DNA of 40,916 bases from Smithella sp. SCADC (GTDB lineage: Bacteria; Desulfobacterota; Syntrophia; Syntrophales; Smithellaceae). Location: contig JQDQ01000173.1 of the NCBI GenBank assembly GCA_000747625.2, positions 1 through 40,916 on the forward strand. Reading direction: 5' to 3'. The notes under the pieces were generated by a model, which was not told the DNA's origin, ran no database searches, and saw nothing but the letters and a program-made list of their open reading frames with translations. Positions 17,105 through 25,730 of this stretch are shown piece by piece. The stretch's first letter is position 1. Every line of letters begins with the position of its first letter. The position numbers were made by a program, and so were the translations under genes.

Positions 17105-17921
17105 TTTACAATTAATTTTGTTTAAGATTGCTCTCATTCTCTGTGCCGTAAGCACAGTCGGTTATCTGTCTTCGCTTCTTGTTAAAAAAGTAAGGCTGGC
17201 CAGGATTTCCACCTGGATTCTGGCTGCCGCCTTCGGATTTCTAACGGTTAATCTGCTTTTCGCTTTTGCCAATTCCTCGGTGCTGATTAATCCCGGCTCC
17301 CGTGATTTTCTTTCCCTTTGCGCCTGGTCGGTATGCGCGGTTTATCTTGCCCTGCAATTTAAAACTAAAACCAGAGTGCTCGGGGCTTTCATTTCTCCTT
17401 TTATCTTGTTGTTCATGATTGCCGCTGCCGGAGAGGCTTCCGGCAAATCTCTTGTCCCGCAGAATCTGCAAAATTGGCTGACAGCTTTGCATTTGTTTTG
17501 CGTCATCATGGGCGAAGCGTTGTTTATCGTCGCGTCCTGCGCCGGATTAATGTTCATCATGCAGAACTCTCTTTTGAAAAATAAGAAATTAGGCAAGATG
17601 AGCCGGCTGCTGCCATCGTTAAATGATCTGGACAGGATTAATCATATTTGTCTGCTGTGGGGATTCCCGATTTTGAGCGTAGGTATAATTGCCGGGGCGG
17701 TATTTGCTGAAATAAGTTGGCAGTCCGGTTGGCTGACCGATCCGAAAATTATCTGGACGTTTGCCGGCTGGATTATCTATGGATTCCTTCTGCATCAGCG
17801 TCTGGCCATCGGCTGGAAGGGTTACCGGATGGCTTTGATTTCCGGCGCCGCTTTTATTCTTCTTTTGTTGTCCTATGGAAGCGTGAGAATTTGTTTTTCA
17901 ACTTTGCATAACTTTATTTAA
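17091..17921 (+). CDS. HemX/CcsA-like membrane protein
   Basis: A 276-residue protein with about eight transmembrane helices, belonging to the CcsA/CcmC/HemX group of cytochrome c assembly membrane proteins. The C-terminal part KIIWTFAGWIIYGFLLHQRL is a recognisable CcsA-type segment. In Bacillus the related HemX sits in the hemAXCDBL operon and affects the level of glutamyl-tRNA reductase. Here too it lies directly before hemA, with 3 nt between stop and ATG. Start TTG 17091 follows GGAGAGGAGG and overlaps the precorrin-2 dehydrogenase gene. A role in haem handling or HemA control is inferred from context. Confidence 0.8.
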   Translation: MNLIDLQLILFKIALILCAVSTVGYLSSLLVKKVRLARISTWILAAAFGFLTVNLLFAFANSSVLINPGSRDFLSLCAWSVCAVYLALQFKTKTRVLGAFISPFILLFMIAAAGEASGKSLVPQNLQNWLTALHLFCVIMGEALFIVASCAGLMFIMQNSLLKNKKLGKMSRLLPSLNDLDRINHICLLWGFPILSVGIIAGAVFAEISWQSGWLTDPKIIWTFAGWIIYGFLLHQRLAIGWKGYRMALISGAAFILLLLSYGSVRICFSTLHNFI

Positions 17922-17924
17922 AAC

Positions 17925-19187
17925 ATGATTGTATTAACAGGCTTAAATCATAAAACAGCACCCCTTGCTGTCCGGGAAAAAATATTTGCCGGCTGTCAGG
18001 AGAAAAAGGATTTACTCCCCGGTCTTCTGGCTGTAAATGGCGTGGAGGAAGTTCTGTATCTTTCCACCTGTAACCGCGTGGAGATTATTGCCAGCGTCGC
18101 AGAGGGAAGCCTTGCCCTCAAAGAGCTCAGCGGTTTTATGGCACGAAACGGCAATCTTACCGAAGCCGAAGCTAACGGCTGCTTTTACGAATATCTTGGC
18201 GAGGAAGCCGTGCGCCATATTTTCCGTGTGGCATCGAGTCTTGATTCGATGGTCATGGGCGAGGCGCAGATTCTCGGGCAGGTCAAGGATGCCTATCGCG
18301 AGGCGCTCGAGAAATATGCCACCGGCGTTGTTTTAAACCGTCTGATGCACTGTTCCTTTCGCGCGGCCAAACGTGTCCGGTCGGAAACGGCCATTGCCGT
18401 CAATCCCGTTTCGGTAAGTCATGCCGCGGTGGAATTGGCCAAGAAAATATTTGGCTCTCTGGATGGCAAGAGAATTCTTTTAATCGGTGCCGGAGAAATG
18501 GCTGAACTCACAGGTCAGCAACTGATTGAGAAAGGAGCCCAATCGATAATCATTGCCAACAGGTCTTTGGCACAGGGCGAACTCTTGGCGGAAAAGTTCC
18601 ACGGCGAAGCCGTGGCGCTCGACGCGCTGGATAAAAAACTGATTGAGGCGGACATCGTCATCAGTTCCACCGGAGCGCCCGTTTTTATCGTCACCGCCGG
18701 CATGCTCAGAAAAATTCATCATCAGCGCAAAAACCGTCTGCTGTTTCTGATAGACATTGCCGTACCGCGCGACATCGAACCGGCGGCAAGCGCGCTGGAG
18801 AATGTTTATCTTTATAATATCGACAACCTTCAGGATATTGTTGATGAAAATATGAATATCCGCAAAAAAGAAGCGATTAAGGCCGAAATGATTGTGGATG
18901 AGGAAGTAGCGAGATATATCAACTGGCAGAAGGAACTGGAATCCGTCCCGACAATCGTTTCTCTGCGCAACAAGGCCGGAGAAATTGTGCAGGCGGAAAT
19001 GGATAAAGCTTCCGGCTGGATGAATAATTTGAAAAAAGAAGATCAGGAGAAAATTGATAATCTGGTCAACTCCATCGTGAACAAGGTGCTGCACGCTCCT
19101 GTTTCGGTTTTAAAAGAAGAAAGCTCCGATATCAGTTCCCGCGATATTGTGGCGGCAGTGCGGAGACTTTTTAGGTTGGATGGATAG
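17925..19187 (+). CDS. hemA: Glutamyl-tRNA reductase HemA
   Basis: A 420-residue enzyme reducing glutamyl-tRNA(Glu) to glutamate-1-semialdehyde with NADPH, the first committed step of C5 tetrapyrrole synthesis. The N-terminal GLNHKTAPLAVREK, the catalytic Cys in LSTCNRVEI, and GEAQILGQVKDAY are intact. The NADPH domain has LLIGAGEMAEL and the C-terminal dimerisation helices are present; length is normal. It starts at ATG 17925, 3 nt after the HemX-like gene. HemL, the next enzyme, is not in the window. Confidence 0.96.
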   Translation: MIVLTGLNHKTAPLAVREKIFAGCQEKKDLLPGLLAVNGVEEVLYLSTCNRVEIIASVAEGSLALKELSGFMARNGNLTEAEANGCFYEYLGEEAVRHIFRVASSLDSMVMGEAQILGQVKDAYREALEKYATGVVLNRLMHCSFRAAKRVRSETAIAVNPVSVSHAAVELAKKIFGSLDGKRILLIGAGEMAELTGQQLIEKGAQSIIIANRSLAQGELLAEKFHGEAVALDALDKKLIEADIVISSTGAPVFIVTAGMLRKIHHQRKNRLLFLIDIAVPRDIEPAASALENVYLYNIDNLQDIVDENMNIRKKEAIKAEMIVDEEVARYINWQKELESVPTIVSLRNKAGEIVQAEMDKASGWMNNLKKEDQEKIDNLVNSIVNKVLHAPVSVLKEESSDISSRDIVAAVRRLFRLDG

Positions 19188-19218
19188 AAAATAGTGAATG
19201 GTGAATAGTGAATGGTGA
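19188..19218 (+). repeat. Heptamer repeat array over the hemC start
   Basis: Between hemA and hemC the 7-nt unit GTGAATR is repeated in tandem (GTGAATG, GTGAATA, GTGAATG, then degenerate GTGAAAA). The last copies supply both candidate hemC starts (ATG 19212 and GTG 19215). There is no typical Shine-Dalgarno sequence in front. Confidence 0.6.
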
Positions 19219-20132
19219 AAAAATATAAAATAGGCACACGCGGCAGCAAGCTGGCATTGACGCAGACAAATTTTGTCGCTGAGAAAATAAAAATATTGAT
19301 GCCGGAAGCAAATATTGAAATTTGCGTCATCAAGACCAGCGGCGATATCATGCAGGACGTATCACTGCTGACAATCGGCGGACAGGGAGTTTTCGTCAAG
19401 GAGCTTGAAGAAGCCCTGCTCTCGAAAAAGATTGATCTGGCGGTGCACAGCATGAAAGATGTTCCGGGAGAAACGCCGGAGGATCTGATGTTCGCAGCCA
19501 TCCTGCCGCGAGAAGACGTGCGCGACGTTCTGGTAGCGCGCGACAATATCAAAATGGAGTTTATGCCCAGAGGCGCAAAGATCGGCACCGGCTCTCAAAG
19601 GCGCGGCGCTCAGATCAAAGCGCTGCTTCCCGACGTAAATATTGTGCCGTTGCGCGGTAACATTGACACGCGGTTGAAAAAGATTGAAACGGAAAATCTT
19701 ACCGGCGTCATACTCGCGGCGGCAGGCATGAAGCGCATGGGACTGGCCGAAAAAATCACGCAATTTCTGCCGGTGGAAACCATGCTTCCGGCAGTCGGAC
19801 AGGGCGCGCTCGGGTTGCAGATTCGAAAGAGTGATGTTGATCTGGCAAAGGCCTGTGCCGGATTGAATGACGCAACGACCGCAACGGAAGTTACAGCAGA
19901 GCGTTCTTTTTTGAGAGCGTTGGGTGGCGGATGCCGTTTGCCCATCGCGGCGCTGGGCAAACTCGACGGTCAGATGCTGACGCTTGAAGGTATGCTTGCC
20001 GCGCCCAACGGCTCCACCGTGATTCGCGAAAAAATAAGCGGCACTACAAACGATGCCGAAGAAATGGGCAAAAAACTCGCAGAAATAATATTGGAAAAGG
20101 GTGGTAAAAGACTTTTAGACTTAATTTGTTAA
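19212..20132 (+). CDS. hemC: Hydroxymethylbilane synthase (porphobilinogen deaminase) HemC
   Basis: A 306-residue enzyme that joins four porphobilinogens into hydroxymethylbilane. Signature segments are IGTRGSKLALTQ, GGQGVFVKELEEALL, DLAVHSMKDVP and the cofactor-binding Cys in LGGGCRLPIAALG, to which the dipyrromethane is attached. Length is normal. The start (ATG 19212) lies inside a heptamer repeat without a clear ribosome-binding site, so translation may depend on coupling to hemA, whose stop is 24 nt upstream. A GC-rich hairpin region follows. Confidence 0.96.
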   Translation: MVKKYKIGTRGSKLALTQTNFVAEKIKILMPEANIEICVIKTSGDIMQDVSLLTIGGQGVFVKELEEALLSKKIDLAVHSMKDVPGETPEDLMFAAILPREDVRDVLVARDNIKMEFMPRGAKIGTGSQRRGAQIKALLPDVNIVPLRGNIDTRLKKIETENLTGVILAAAGMKRMGLAEKITQFLPVETMLPAVGQGALGLQIRKSDVDLAKACAGLNDATTATEVTAERSFLRALGGGCRLPIAALGKLDGQMLTLEGMLAAPNGSTVIREKISGTTNDAEEMGKKLAEIILEKGGKRLLDLIC

Positions 20133-20145
20133 ACCATACGTTGTC

Positions 20146-20299
20146 ATTCCCGCCAGGGGCGGGAATCAATAATAATATTCCCGCCCCTGGCGGGCGGGAA
20201 TTAAAGGGAGGGGGATTAATAAAAATATTTCACCCTCCCTCAATCCCTCCCCTCGAGGGAGGGAAGATTTAATTAAGTGTCATTAGGTTGGAATGACAC
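20146..20299 (+). repeat. Hairpin and CT-rich repeat cluster between hemC and cobA-hemD
   Basis: Three structures follow each other. First, an 18-bp perfect inverted repeat (20149-20166 with 20177-20194, built of CCCGCC AGGGGCGGG-type sequence, 10-nt loop). Second, a CT-rich palindromic repeat of the CACCCTCC...CTCGAGGGAGGG type (about 20203-20266). Third, a short hairpin GTGTCATT/AATGACAC (20277-20299) that overlaps the first possible start codon of the next gene. They are inserted inside the haem operon. Confidence 0.75.
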
Positions 20300-20310
20300 A
20301 ACAGGTAATT

Positions 20311-21861
20311 ATGAAAAAAAGTAAAATAGGAAAAGTTTATATTATCGGTGCGGGGCCGGGCGACGCGGGGCTGGTTACACTCAAGGCAATTGACTGTCTG
20401 CGTGACGCAGATGTTGTTATCTACGATTATCTGGTCAGCAAGGATTTGTTGAAATATGCTAGCGCTAATGCCCGTTTTATTTACGCGGGGAAGCAGGGTG
20501 GCGCTCATACGCTTTCGCAATGGCAGATTAACGACCTGCTGGTAAAAGAAGTCAAGTCCGGAAACATCGTTGCCCGTTTAAAGGGTGGAGACCCTTTTAT
20601 CTTCGGCCGCGGCGGAGAGGAGGCGGAAAAGCTTGCCGCCAGCAAAATTCTTTTTGAAATTATTCCCGGCGTCACCTCCGCGATTGCTGTTCCCGCTTAT
20701 GCCGGTATTCCGCTCACACACAGAGGATTAACTTCCACGGTCGCTTTTGTTACCGGCCATGAAGACCCGACTAAAGAAAAAAGCGATATCGACTGGCAGG
20801 CGCTGGCCCGCATCGGAACTCTTGTTTTTCTGATGGGCGTAAAGAATATCGAAAAGATTGTGAAAGAATTAGAAGACAATGGCCGATCACCCAAAACGCC
20901 TGCCGCGCTGATTCGCTGGGGTACGACGCCGCGACAGGAAATTTTAACCGGTACTTTGACCAATATTGTAAAACTGGCAAAGGAGAGCAAATTTGCGCCT
21001 CCGGCAATTCTTGTTGTGGGTGAGGTCGTTGCCTTGCGCGACACGTTGCAGTGGTTTGATTCCAAACCGCTTTTCGGCAAAGGCGTGGTCATTACGAGGC
21101 CGGAAAAACAGGCCGACGATCTGGCAAAACTTCTCATCAAGGAAGGCGCCAATCCCATTCATTTTCCGACAATTAAAATTGTTCCCCCGCCGAACTGGCG
21201 CGAACTGGATGCGACGATAAAAAATCTGGAGGATTATGACTGGCTGATATTTACCAGCGCTAACGGTGTTGCGTTCTTCTTTGAAAGGCTGCTGGCGAAA
21301 AAGAAAGACATCCGTGATTTGAAAGGTGTCAAGATTTGCTGTATCGGCCCGGCAACGGCACAGCAGGTGGAAAGCAAGGGAATCAGGGTTGATCTTGTTC
21401 CCAAAGAATTTATTTCCGAAGGAATCCTGGAATCCTTCTCCGGCAAGAATCTGAAAGGGAAGAAAATACTTATCGCGAGAGCAGCCGAGGCTCGCGACGT
21501 TCTTCCCGAAGGTTTGAAAAAACTTGGTGCAAATGTTGATGTCGTTACCGCTTACGTTACGGTAAGTTCGGGGAAGAAAAAAAGCGATCTGGAAGAACTA
21601 TTCAAAGTAAATCAGGTGGATGTGATTACCTTTACAAGCTCATCAACAGTGAATAACTTTATTAAAATAATGGGAAGCGGTTTTAAGCTGCCCAAAGATG
21701 TGAAAATAGCCTGCATCGGACCGGTTACGGCGGCGGCAGCCAAAAAAGCCGGATTTCCCGTTGATATTCATCAGGAAGAATATACAATGGATGGACTGGT
21801 TGGGGCGCTCAAAGATTATCTCGGAAAAAAACCGGCAACACAAAAAAGAGGTAAAAAGTAA
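20311..21861 (+). CDS. cobA-hemD: Uroporphyrinogen-III C-methyltransferase / uroporphyrinogen-III synthase fusion
   Basis: Two enzymes in one chain of about 516 residues. The N-terminal SUMT domain (to about residue 250) has GAGPGDAGLVTLKA, RLKGGDPFIFGRGGEEAE and PAYAGIPLTHRG; it methylates uroporphyrinogen III to precorrin-2. The C-terminal HemD domain (from GVVITRPEKQADDLA) closes and rearranges hydroxymethylbilane to uroporphyrinogen III. The fusion is common in anaerobic deltaproteobacteria and clostridia and directs flux straight to siroheme. ATG 20311 is preferred because AGGT lies 4 nt upstream; ATG 20293 is in frame but sits inside a hairpin repeat. AhbC follows immediately. Confidence 0.94.
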   Translation: MKKSKIGKVYIIGAGPGDAGLVTLKAIDCLRDADVVIYDYLVSKDLLKYASANARFIYAGKQGGAHTLSQWQINDLLVKEVKSGNIVARLKGGDPFIFGRGGEEAEKLAASKILFEIIPGVTSAIAVPAYAGIPLTHRGLTSTVAFVTGHEDPTKEKSDIDWQALARIGTLVFLMGVKNIEKIVKELEDNGRSPKTPAALIRWGTTPRQEILTGTLTNIVKLAKESKFAPPAILVVGEVVALRDTLQWFDSKPLFGKGVVITRPEKQADDLAKLLIKEGANPIHFPTIKIVPPPNWRELDATIKNLEDYDWLIFTSANGVAFFFERLLAKKKDIRDLKGVKICCIGPATAQQVESKGIRVDLVPKEFISEGILESFSGKNLKGKKILIARAAEARDVLPEGLKKLGANVDVVTAYVTVSSGKKKSDLEELFKVNQVDVITFTSSSTVNNFIKIMGSGFKLPKDVKIACIGPVTAAAAKKAGFPVDIHQEEYTMDGLVGALKDYLGKKPATQKRGKK

Positions 21862-23049
21862 ATGATAGGAATTTCCAAGTTATATTGCGGGGCGGTGGAG
21901 CCGTCCGACGTCCTGCGTTACAACCGGAAATCGGGGGATTTGCCTTCGCATCTCCTGCAATTTTCATCCGACAAAAAACCCGTGGTCGTTTGGAATATGA
22001 CGCGCCGCTGTAATTTAAAATGTATTCACTGTTATTCCAATTCCGCCGATATTGATTATCCCGACGAATTAACAACAGATGAAGGCAAGAAGCTCATTGA
22101 TGATCTGGCGGCCTTCGGCTCGCCGGTGATTCTTTTTTCCGGCGGCGAGCCGTTGTTGCGCAAGGATTTGCTGGAACTTGCTCAGTACGCGAGGGATAAA
22201 GGAATGCGAGCGGTTATTTCCACCAACGGCACGTTGATCACCAAAGACATCGCGGCCAAACTTCAAAAGGCCGGCCTTTCCTATGTTGGCGTAAGTCTTG
22301 ACGGTCTGGAAAAAACGCACGACCGGTTTCGCGGGAAGAAGGGCGCGTTTGCCGCAGCCATCGAGGGAATCCGCAACTGCCGCGACGCGGGAATCAAGGT
22401 TGGTATCCGTTTTACGGTCAATAAACATAATGTGGCTGATGTGCCGGACATGTTCGAACTGCTGAGAAAAAAAAAGATTGAAAGGATGTGTTTTTATCAT
22501 CTGGTCTATACCGGCCGCGGCTCCAAACTGCGCGAAGAAGATTTAACGCATGAAGAAACCCGCAAATTGATTGATTTGATAGCCGCGCAGACCAAAAAGA
22601 TGTTTGACGAAGGCTTGTCTCCGGAAATTCTAACGGTGGATAATCATGCCGACGGTCCGTATCTATATCTGAAAATGAAAAAAGAAAATCCCGGGCGCGC
22701 CAGGGAAATTCTTGAACTGTTGGAGATGAATGAGGGCAACAGCTCCGGCCTTGGCATCGGCTGTGTGAGCTGGGACGGCGAGGTTTATCCCGATCAGTTC
22801 TGGCGCAATCAATCTTTGGGCAATGTCCGGAACAGGTCTTTTGGCGAAATCTGGACGGATGAAAAAAATGAATTTTTGATGAAAATGAAAGATAAAAAGA
22901 GACATGTCCAGGGGCGGTGTGCGGGATGTTTGTGGCTCAATGTCTGCGGCGGAAATTTCCGTGCGCGGGCAGAATCGGCAGGCGAGCTCTGGGGACCTGA
23001 TCCCGCCTGTTATCTGACGGATGAAGAAATACATAAGAGGGAGGACTAA
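21862..23049 (+). CDS. ahbC: 12,18-didecarboxysiroheme deacetylase AhbC (radical SAM)
   Basis: A 395-residue radical-SAM/SPASM protein. The [4Fe-4S] motif CNLKCIHC is at residues 50-57, and FSGGEPLL and STNGTLI follow in the usual order. A C-terminal auxiliary cluster region has [25 protein letters not shown] and DPACYL. The N-terminal ISKLYCG segment and MTRRCNLKC are typical of AhbC and the related NirJ. In the siroheme-dependent pathway AhbC removes two acetate side chains to give Fe-coproporphyrin III. No nitrite reductase genes are nearby and hemB and ahbD follow, so AhbC is favoured over NirJ. Its ATG directly follows the stop of cobA-hemD. Confidence 0.9.
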   Translation: MIGISKLYCGAVEPSDVLRYNRKSGDLPSHLLQFSSDKKPVVVWNMTRRCNLKCIHCYSNSADIDYPDELTTDEGKKLIDDLAAFGSPVILFSGGEPLLRKDLLELAQYARDKGMRAVISTNGTLITKDIAAKLQKAGLSYVGVSLDGLEKTHDRFRGKKGAFAAAIEGIRNCRDAGIKVGIRFTVNKHNVADVPDMFELLRKKKIERMCFYHLVYTGRGSKLREEDLTHEETRKLIDLIAAQTKKMFDEGLSPEILTVDNHADGPYLYLKMKKENPGRAREILELLEMNEGNSSGLGIGCVSWDGEVYPDQFWRNQSLGNVRNRSFGEIWTDEKNEFLMKMKDKKRHVQGRCAGCLWLNVCGGNFRARAESAGELWGPDPACYLTDEEIHKRED

Positions 23050-23054
23050 AGAAA

Positions 23055-24029
23055 ATGCAATTTCCGGAATATCGTGCCCGCAGGTTGAGAAAGAATGAAA
23101 ACTTCCGGCGTTTGATACGCGAAACAAAACTAAGCGTTGATGATCTGGTCTATCCGCTGTTTGTGGTGCCCGGTAAGAGCGTTAAAAAGCCAATTACATC
23201 TATGCCCGGCCAATTTCAGCTATCCGTTGATTATATTGCCAAGGAAGCGCAAAAGGCACACGAACTGGGCCTCCCCGCGGTCCTGCTGTTCGGCATTCCG
23301 GCAAAAAAAGATGAGATGGCTACAGGAGCCTTTGCCAAGGACGGCATTGTCCAACAAGCCGTCAAACGCATAAAAAATGAAGTGCCCGACATTCTGGTGA
23401 TTACGGATGTCTGCTTGTGTGAATACACGAGCCACGGTCATTGCGGCATGCTGGAAAAAGACAGCGTGCAAAACGATGAAACACTGGAAGTGCTCGCGGA
23501 AACCGCTCTTTCGCACGTGCGTGCCGGAGCCGATATGGTGGCGCCTTCCGCGATGATGGACGGACAGGTGGCGGCTATCCGTGAGGCGCTCGATGAAAAC
23601 GCGTTTGAGAATATACCCATCATGGCTTACTCGGCAAAATACTCATCATCTTTTTACGGGCCTTTCCGGGAAGCTGCCGAAAGCGCGCCGCAGTTCGGCG
23701 ACAGAAAAGCTTATCAGATGGATCCGGCCAACGGCGACGAAGCCATCAGAGAAATATCGCTGGATGTGAATGAGGGCGCGGATATCATCATGGTGAAACC
23801 GGCGCTGGCTTATCTGGATATAATCTACCGCGCCAAACAGGAATTCGATTTACCTTTGGCGGCGTATAATGTCAGCGGCGAATATTCGATGATCAAAGCA
23901 GCCGCACAACTGGGCTGGCTCGATGAAGAAAAAGCCATGTTAGAGTCGCTGACGGCCATCAAGCGCGCCGGCGCGGACATCATCATCACCTATTTCGCTA
24001 CGCAGGTAGCGAAGTTGTTCAGTAAATGA
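23055..24029 (+). CDS. hemB: Porphobilinogen synthase HemB
   Basis: A 324-residue enzyme condensing two 5-aminolaevulinates. The metal site [14 protein letters not shown] has the three Cys of the zinc-dependent type. Both active-site lysines are seen, in AYSAKYSS and IMVKPAL, the latter being the Schiff-base Lys. The substrate segment SFYGPFREA is present. It lies 5 nt after ahbC inside the haem operon. A CT-rich repeat begins 10 nt past its stop. Confidence 0.96.
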   Translation: MQFPEYRARRLRKNENFRRLIRETKLSVDDLVYPLFVVPGKSVKKPITSMPGQFQLSVDYIAKEAQKAHELGLPAVLLFGIPAKKDEMATGAFAKDGIVQQAVKRIKNEVPDILVITDVCLCEYTSHGHCGMLEKDSVQNDETLEVLAETALSHVRAGADMVAPSAMMDGQVAAIREALDENAFENIPIMAYSAKYSSSFYGPFREAAESAPQFGDRKAYQMDPANGDEAIREISLDVNEGADIIMVKPALAYLDIIYRAKQEFDLPLAAYNVSGEYSMIKAAAQLGWLDEEKAMLESLTAIKRAGADIIITYFATQVAKLFSK

Positions 24030-24039
24030 AGGGAGGTTA

Positions 24040-24616
24040 CACCCTCCCCCGACCCCTCCCCTCAAGGGAGGGGAGAATTTGAAGAATAAAGAAAGATGAT
24101 CATCGCCCACCAAGGGCGGAGAAATCATTTATTCCCTCGCCCTTGAGGGGAGAGGGTTAGGGAGAGGGTGAATTGAAGCAAATCAAAGCCAACCTGAATC
24201 AATTGGCCAAGAATTTACGAATAAACCAAACCGATGCGGAAAAAATATTATGGAAACTCTTAAAATCCAAACAATTGGATAATACAAAATTTCGAAGACA
24301 GCAACCAATTGGCAATTATATAGTTGATTTTGTTTCACTTGATAAAAAACTTGTTATAGAATTAGATGGCGGTCAGCACGCAGAAGATGAAAACAAAGAT
24401 CAAAAACGCGACAGATGGCTGATTAGTCAAGGGTTTAAAGTATTAAGATTTTGGAATAATGATGTTCTACAAAATATAGAAGGCGTACTGGAATCTATTA
24501 TGGAAAAAATTTCACCCTCCCCCAGCCCCTCCCCTCAAGGGAGGGGGGAAGAAAAGCTTAGCTCCTCTACCCTGACGGACACCTCCGGTCCTCAAGAGAG
24601 GGGAAATGTTGTCCGC
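24040..24616 (+). mobile_element. Repeat-bracketed DUF559 cassette inserted before ahbD
   Basis: A block of about 575 bp lies between hemB and the AhbD-coding region. On the left are a forward CT-rich palindromic repeat (24040-24074) and an inverted copy (24131-24170); on the right are a forward copy (24513-24548) and a degenerate one (24562-24603). Between them lies a DUF559 domain. The inverted left copy ends in GGGAGAGGGTG, which serves as ribosome-binding site for the TTG start at 24173. The layout suggests a small mobile unit, but no terminal repeats or target duplication of a known element were found. Confidence 0.55.
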
Positions 24617-25642
24617 ATGATCGCGTGGGAAGTCACTCGCAGTTGCAACTTGAACTGTGCGCATTGCCGGGCTGCGGCCAGCTGCGGACCTTATCGTGGT
24701 GAACTTTCTACAGATAAGTGCTTTAAACTTATTGATGAAATTGCTGCCCTATCTTCACCTGTGATTATTCTCACCGGCGGCGAGCCGCTGCTGCGGCCGG
24801 ATATTTTCGAAATTGCCTCCTACGGAACAAACAAGGGCCTGCGTATGGTCATGGCGACAAACGGTACTTTGGTTACTCCGACCGTCGCGAGGAAAATGAT
24901 TGAAAGCGGCATTAAAAGAGTCAGTATCAGCATTGACGGCAAGGACGCGCACAGCCATGACGCGTTTCGTCAGGAGAAGGGTGCTTTTGAAAAAGCGATG
25001 GCCGGAATGGAAATTCTCAAAAATGCCGGAATGGAATTCCAAATCAACACAACCATTACAACAGCCAATCTTGATCAGATAAAAGATATCTTAAAATTAG
25101 CCAAAAACATTGGTGCCGCGGCACATCATATTTTTCTTTTAGTGCCCACAGGTCGTGGTAAAGAACTGGCGGGGCAGGCAATAACCGCATCTGACTATGA
25201 GGAGACGCTTAACTGGTTCCATCAGGAAAGCCTGAATTGTGAGATACAGCTCAAGGCAACCTGTGCGCCTCATTATTTCCGTATCATGCATCAGAACAAG
25301 GGCAAAGTCTCGGAGCCGAAGAAAAAAGCCGGAGGCCGCTTTCACGAATCCACAAGAGGTTGTTTGGGAGGTATCACGTTTTGTTTTATTTCTCACGTCG
25401 GTCAGGTTCAGCCCTGCGGTTATTTGGAACTGGATTGCGGCAACGTGAAGAAGAAGAGTTTTGCCGCTATCTGGGAAAAATCGGAAGTGTTTCGCAACCT
25501 GCGTGATTACAGTAAGTATAGCGGTAAATGCGGTTGCTGTGAATTTATCAAGGTCTGCGGCGGTTGCCGGGCGCGCGCATACGAAGCGACGGGAAACTAT
25601 CTGGCGGAAGAGCCGCTATGTTTATACGAACCAAAAAAATAA
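24173..25642 (+). CDS. ahbD: DUF559 nuclease-like domain fused in frame to AhbD haem synthase (radical SAM)
   Basis: One frame of 489 residues covers two unrelated parts. Residues 1-113 form a DUF559 (Vsr-like PD-(D/E)xK) domain: FRRQQPIGNYIVDFV, KLVIELDGGQHA and VLRFWNNDVL. Residues 114-148 are translated CT-rich repeat (SPSPSPQGRGEE). From Met149 (24617) begins an AhbD protein of 341 aa with CNLNCAHC (158-165), TGGEPLL and a C-terminal auxiliary cluster (CGCCEFIKVCGGC). AhbD converts the propionates of Fe-coproporphyrin III to vinyls, giving haem. AhbD may be made from an internal start at 24617, where GAGAGGGG lies 14 nt upstream, or as a fusion. The siroheme decarboxylase gene follows. 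Confidence 0.85.
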   Translation: MKQIKANLNQLAKNLRINQTDAEKILWKLLKSKQLDNTKFRRQQPIGNYIVDFVSLDKKLVIELDGGQHAEDENKDQKRDRWLISQGFKVLRFWNNDVLQNIEGVLESIMEKISPSPSPSPQGRGEEKLSSSTLTDTSGPQERGNVVRMIAWEVTRSCNLNCAHCRAAASCGPYRGELSTDKCFKLIDEIAALSSPVIILTGGEPLLRPDIFEIASYGTNKGLRMVMATNGTLVTPTVARKMIESGIKRVSISIDGKDAHSHDAFRQEKGAFEKAMAGMEILKNAGMEFQINTTITTANLDQIKDILKLAKNIGAAAHHIFLLVPTGRGKELAGQAITASDYEETLNWFHQESLNCEIQLKATCAPHYFRIMHQNKGKVSEPKKKAGGRFHESTRGCLGGITFCFISHVGQVQPCGYLELDCGNVKKKSFAAIWEKSEVFRNLRDYSKYSGKCGCCEFIKVCGGCRARAYEATGNYLAEEPLCLYEPKK

Positions 25643-25654
25643 AGTTTGTTTTGT

Positions 25655-25722
25655 CATGCCGGCGTAGGCCGGTATCCATAAATTATTAAAATACTGGATT
25701 CCCACCTTCGTGGGAATGACTA
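25655..25722 (+). repeat. Dispersed inverted repeat (GTCATGCCGG...GGGAATGAC type)
   Basis: TGTCATGCCGGCGTAGGCCGG at the left and CCCACCTTCGTGGGAATGAC at the right form two hairpins around an AT-rich middle, and the ends TGTCAT/ATGAC are inverted. Repeats of this type are widespread in proteobacterial genomes. A degenerate relative lies at 38478-38573. It separates ahbD from the siroheme decarboxylase gene. Confidence 0.6.
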
Positions 25723-25730
25723 AATAGAGT

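Noticed and set aside
18480-19094. A 204-residue open frame on the minus strand within hemA
   Set aside because: It is opposite to an intact, highly conserved hemA and its product has no recognisable motif; its length follows from codon bias of the real gene.
21862-23049. NirJ of haem d1 synthesis instead of AhbC
   Set aside because: The families are close, but the neighbours are haem genes with ahbD and no nitrite reductase genes, so AhbC fits better.
20146-24603. CRISPR array from the many repeats in the haem operon
   Set aside because: The repeats are palindromic, unequally spaced, on both strands and separated by genes; there are no regular spacers or cas genes.
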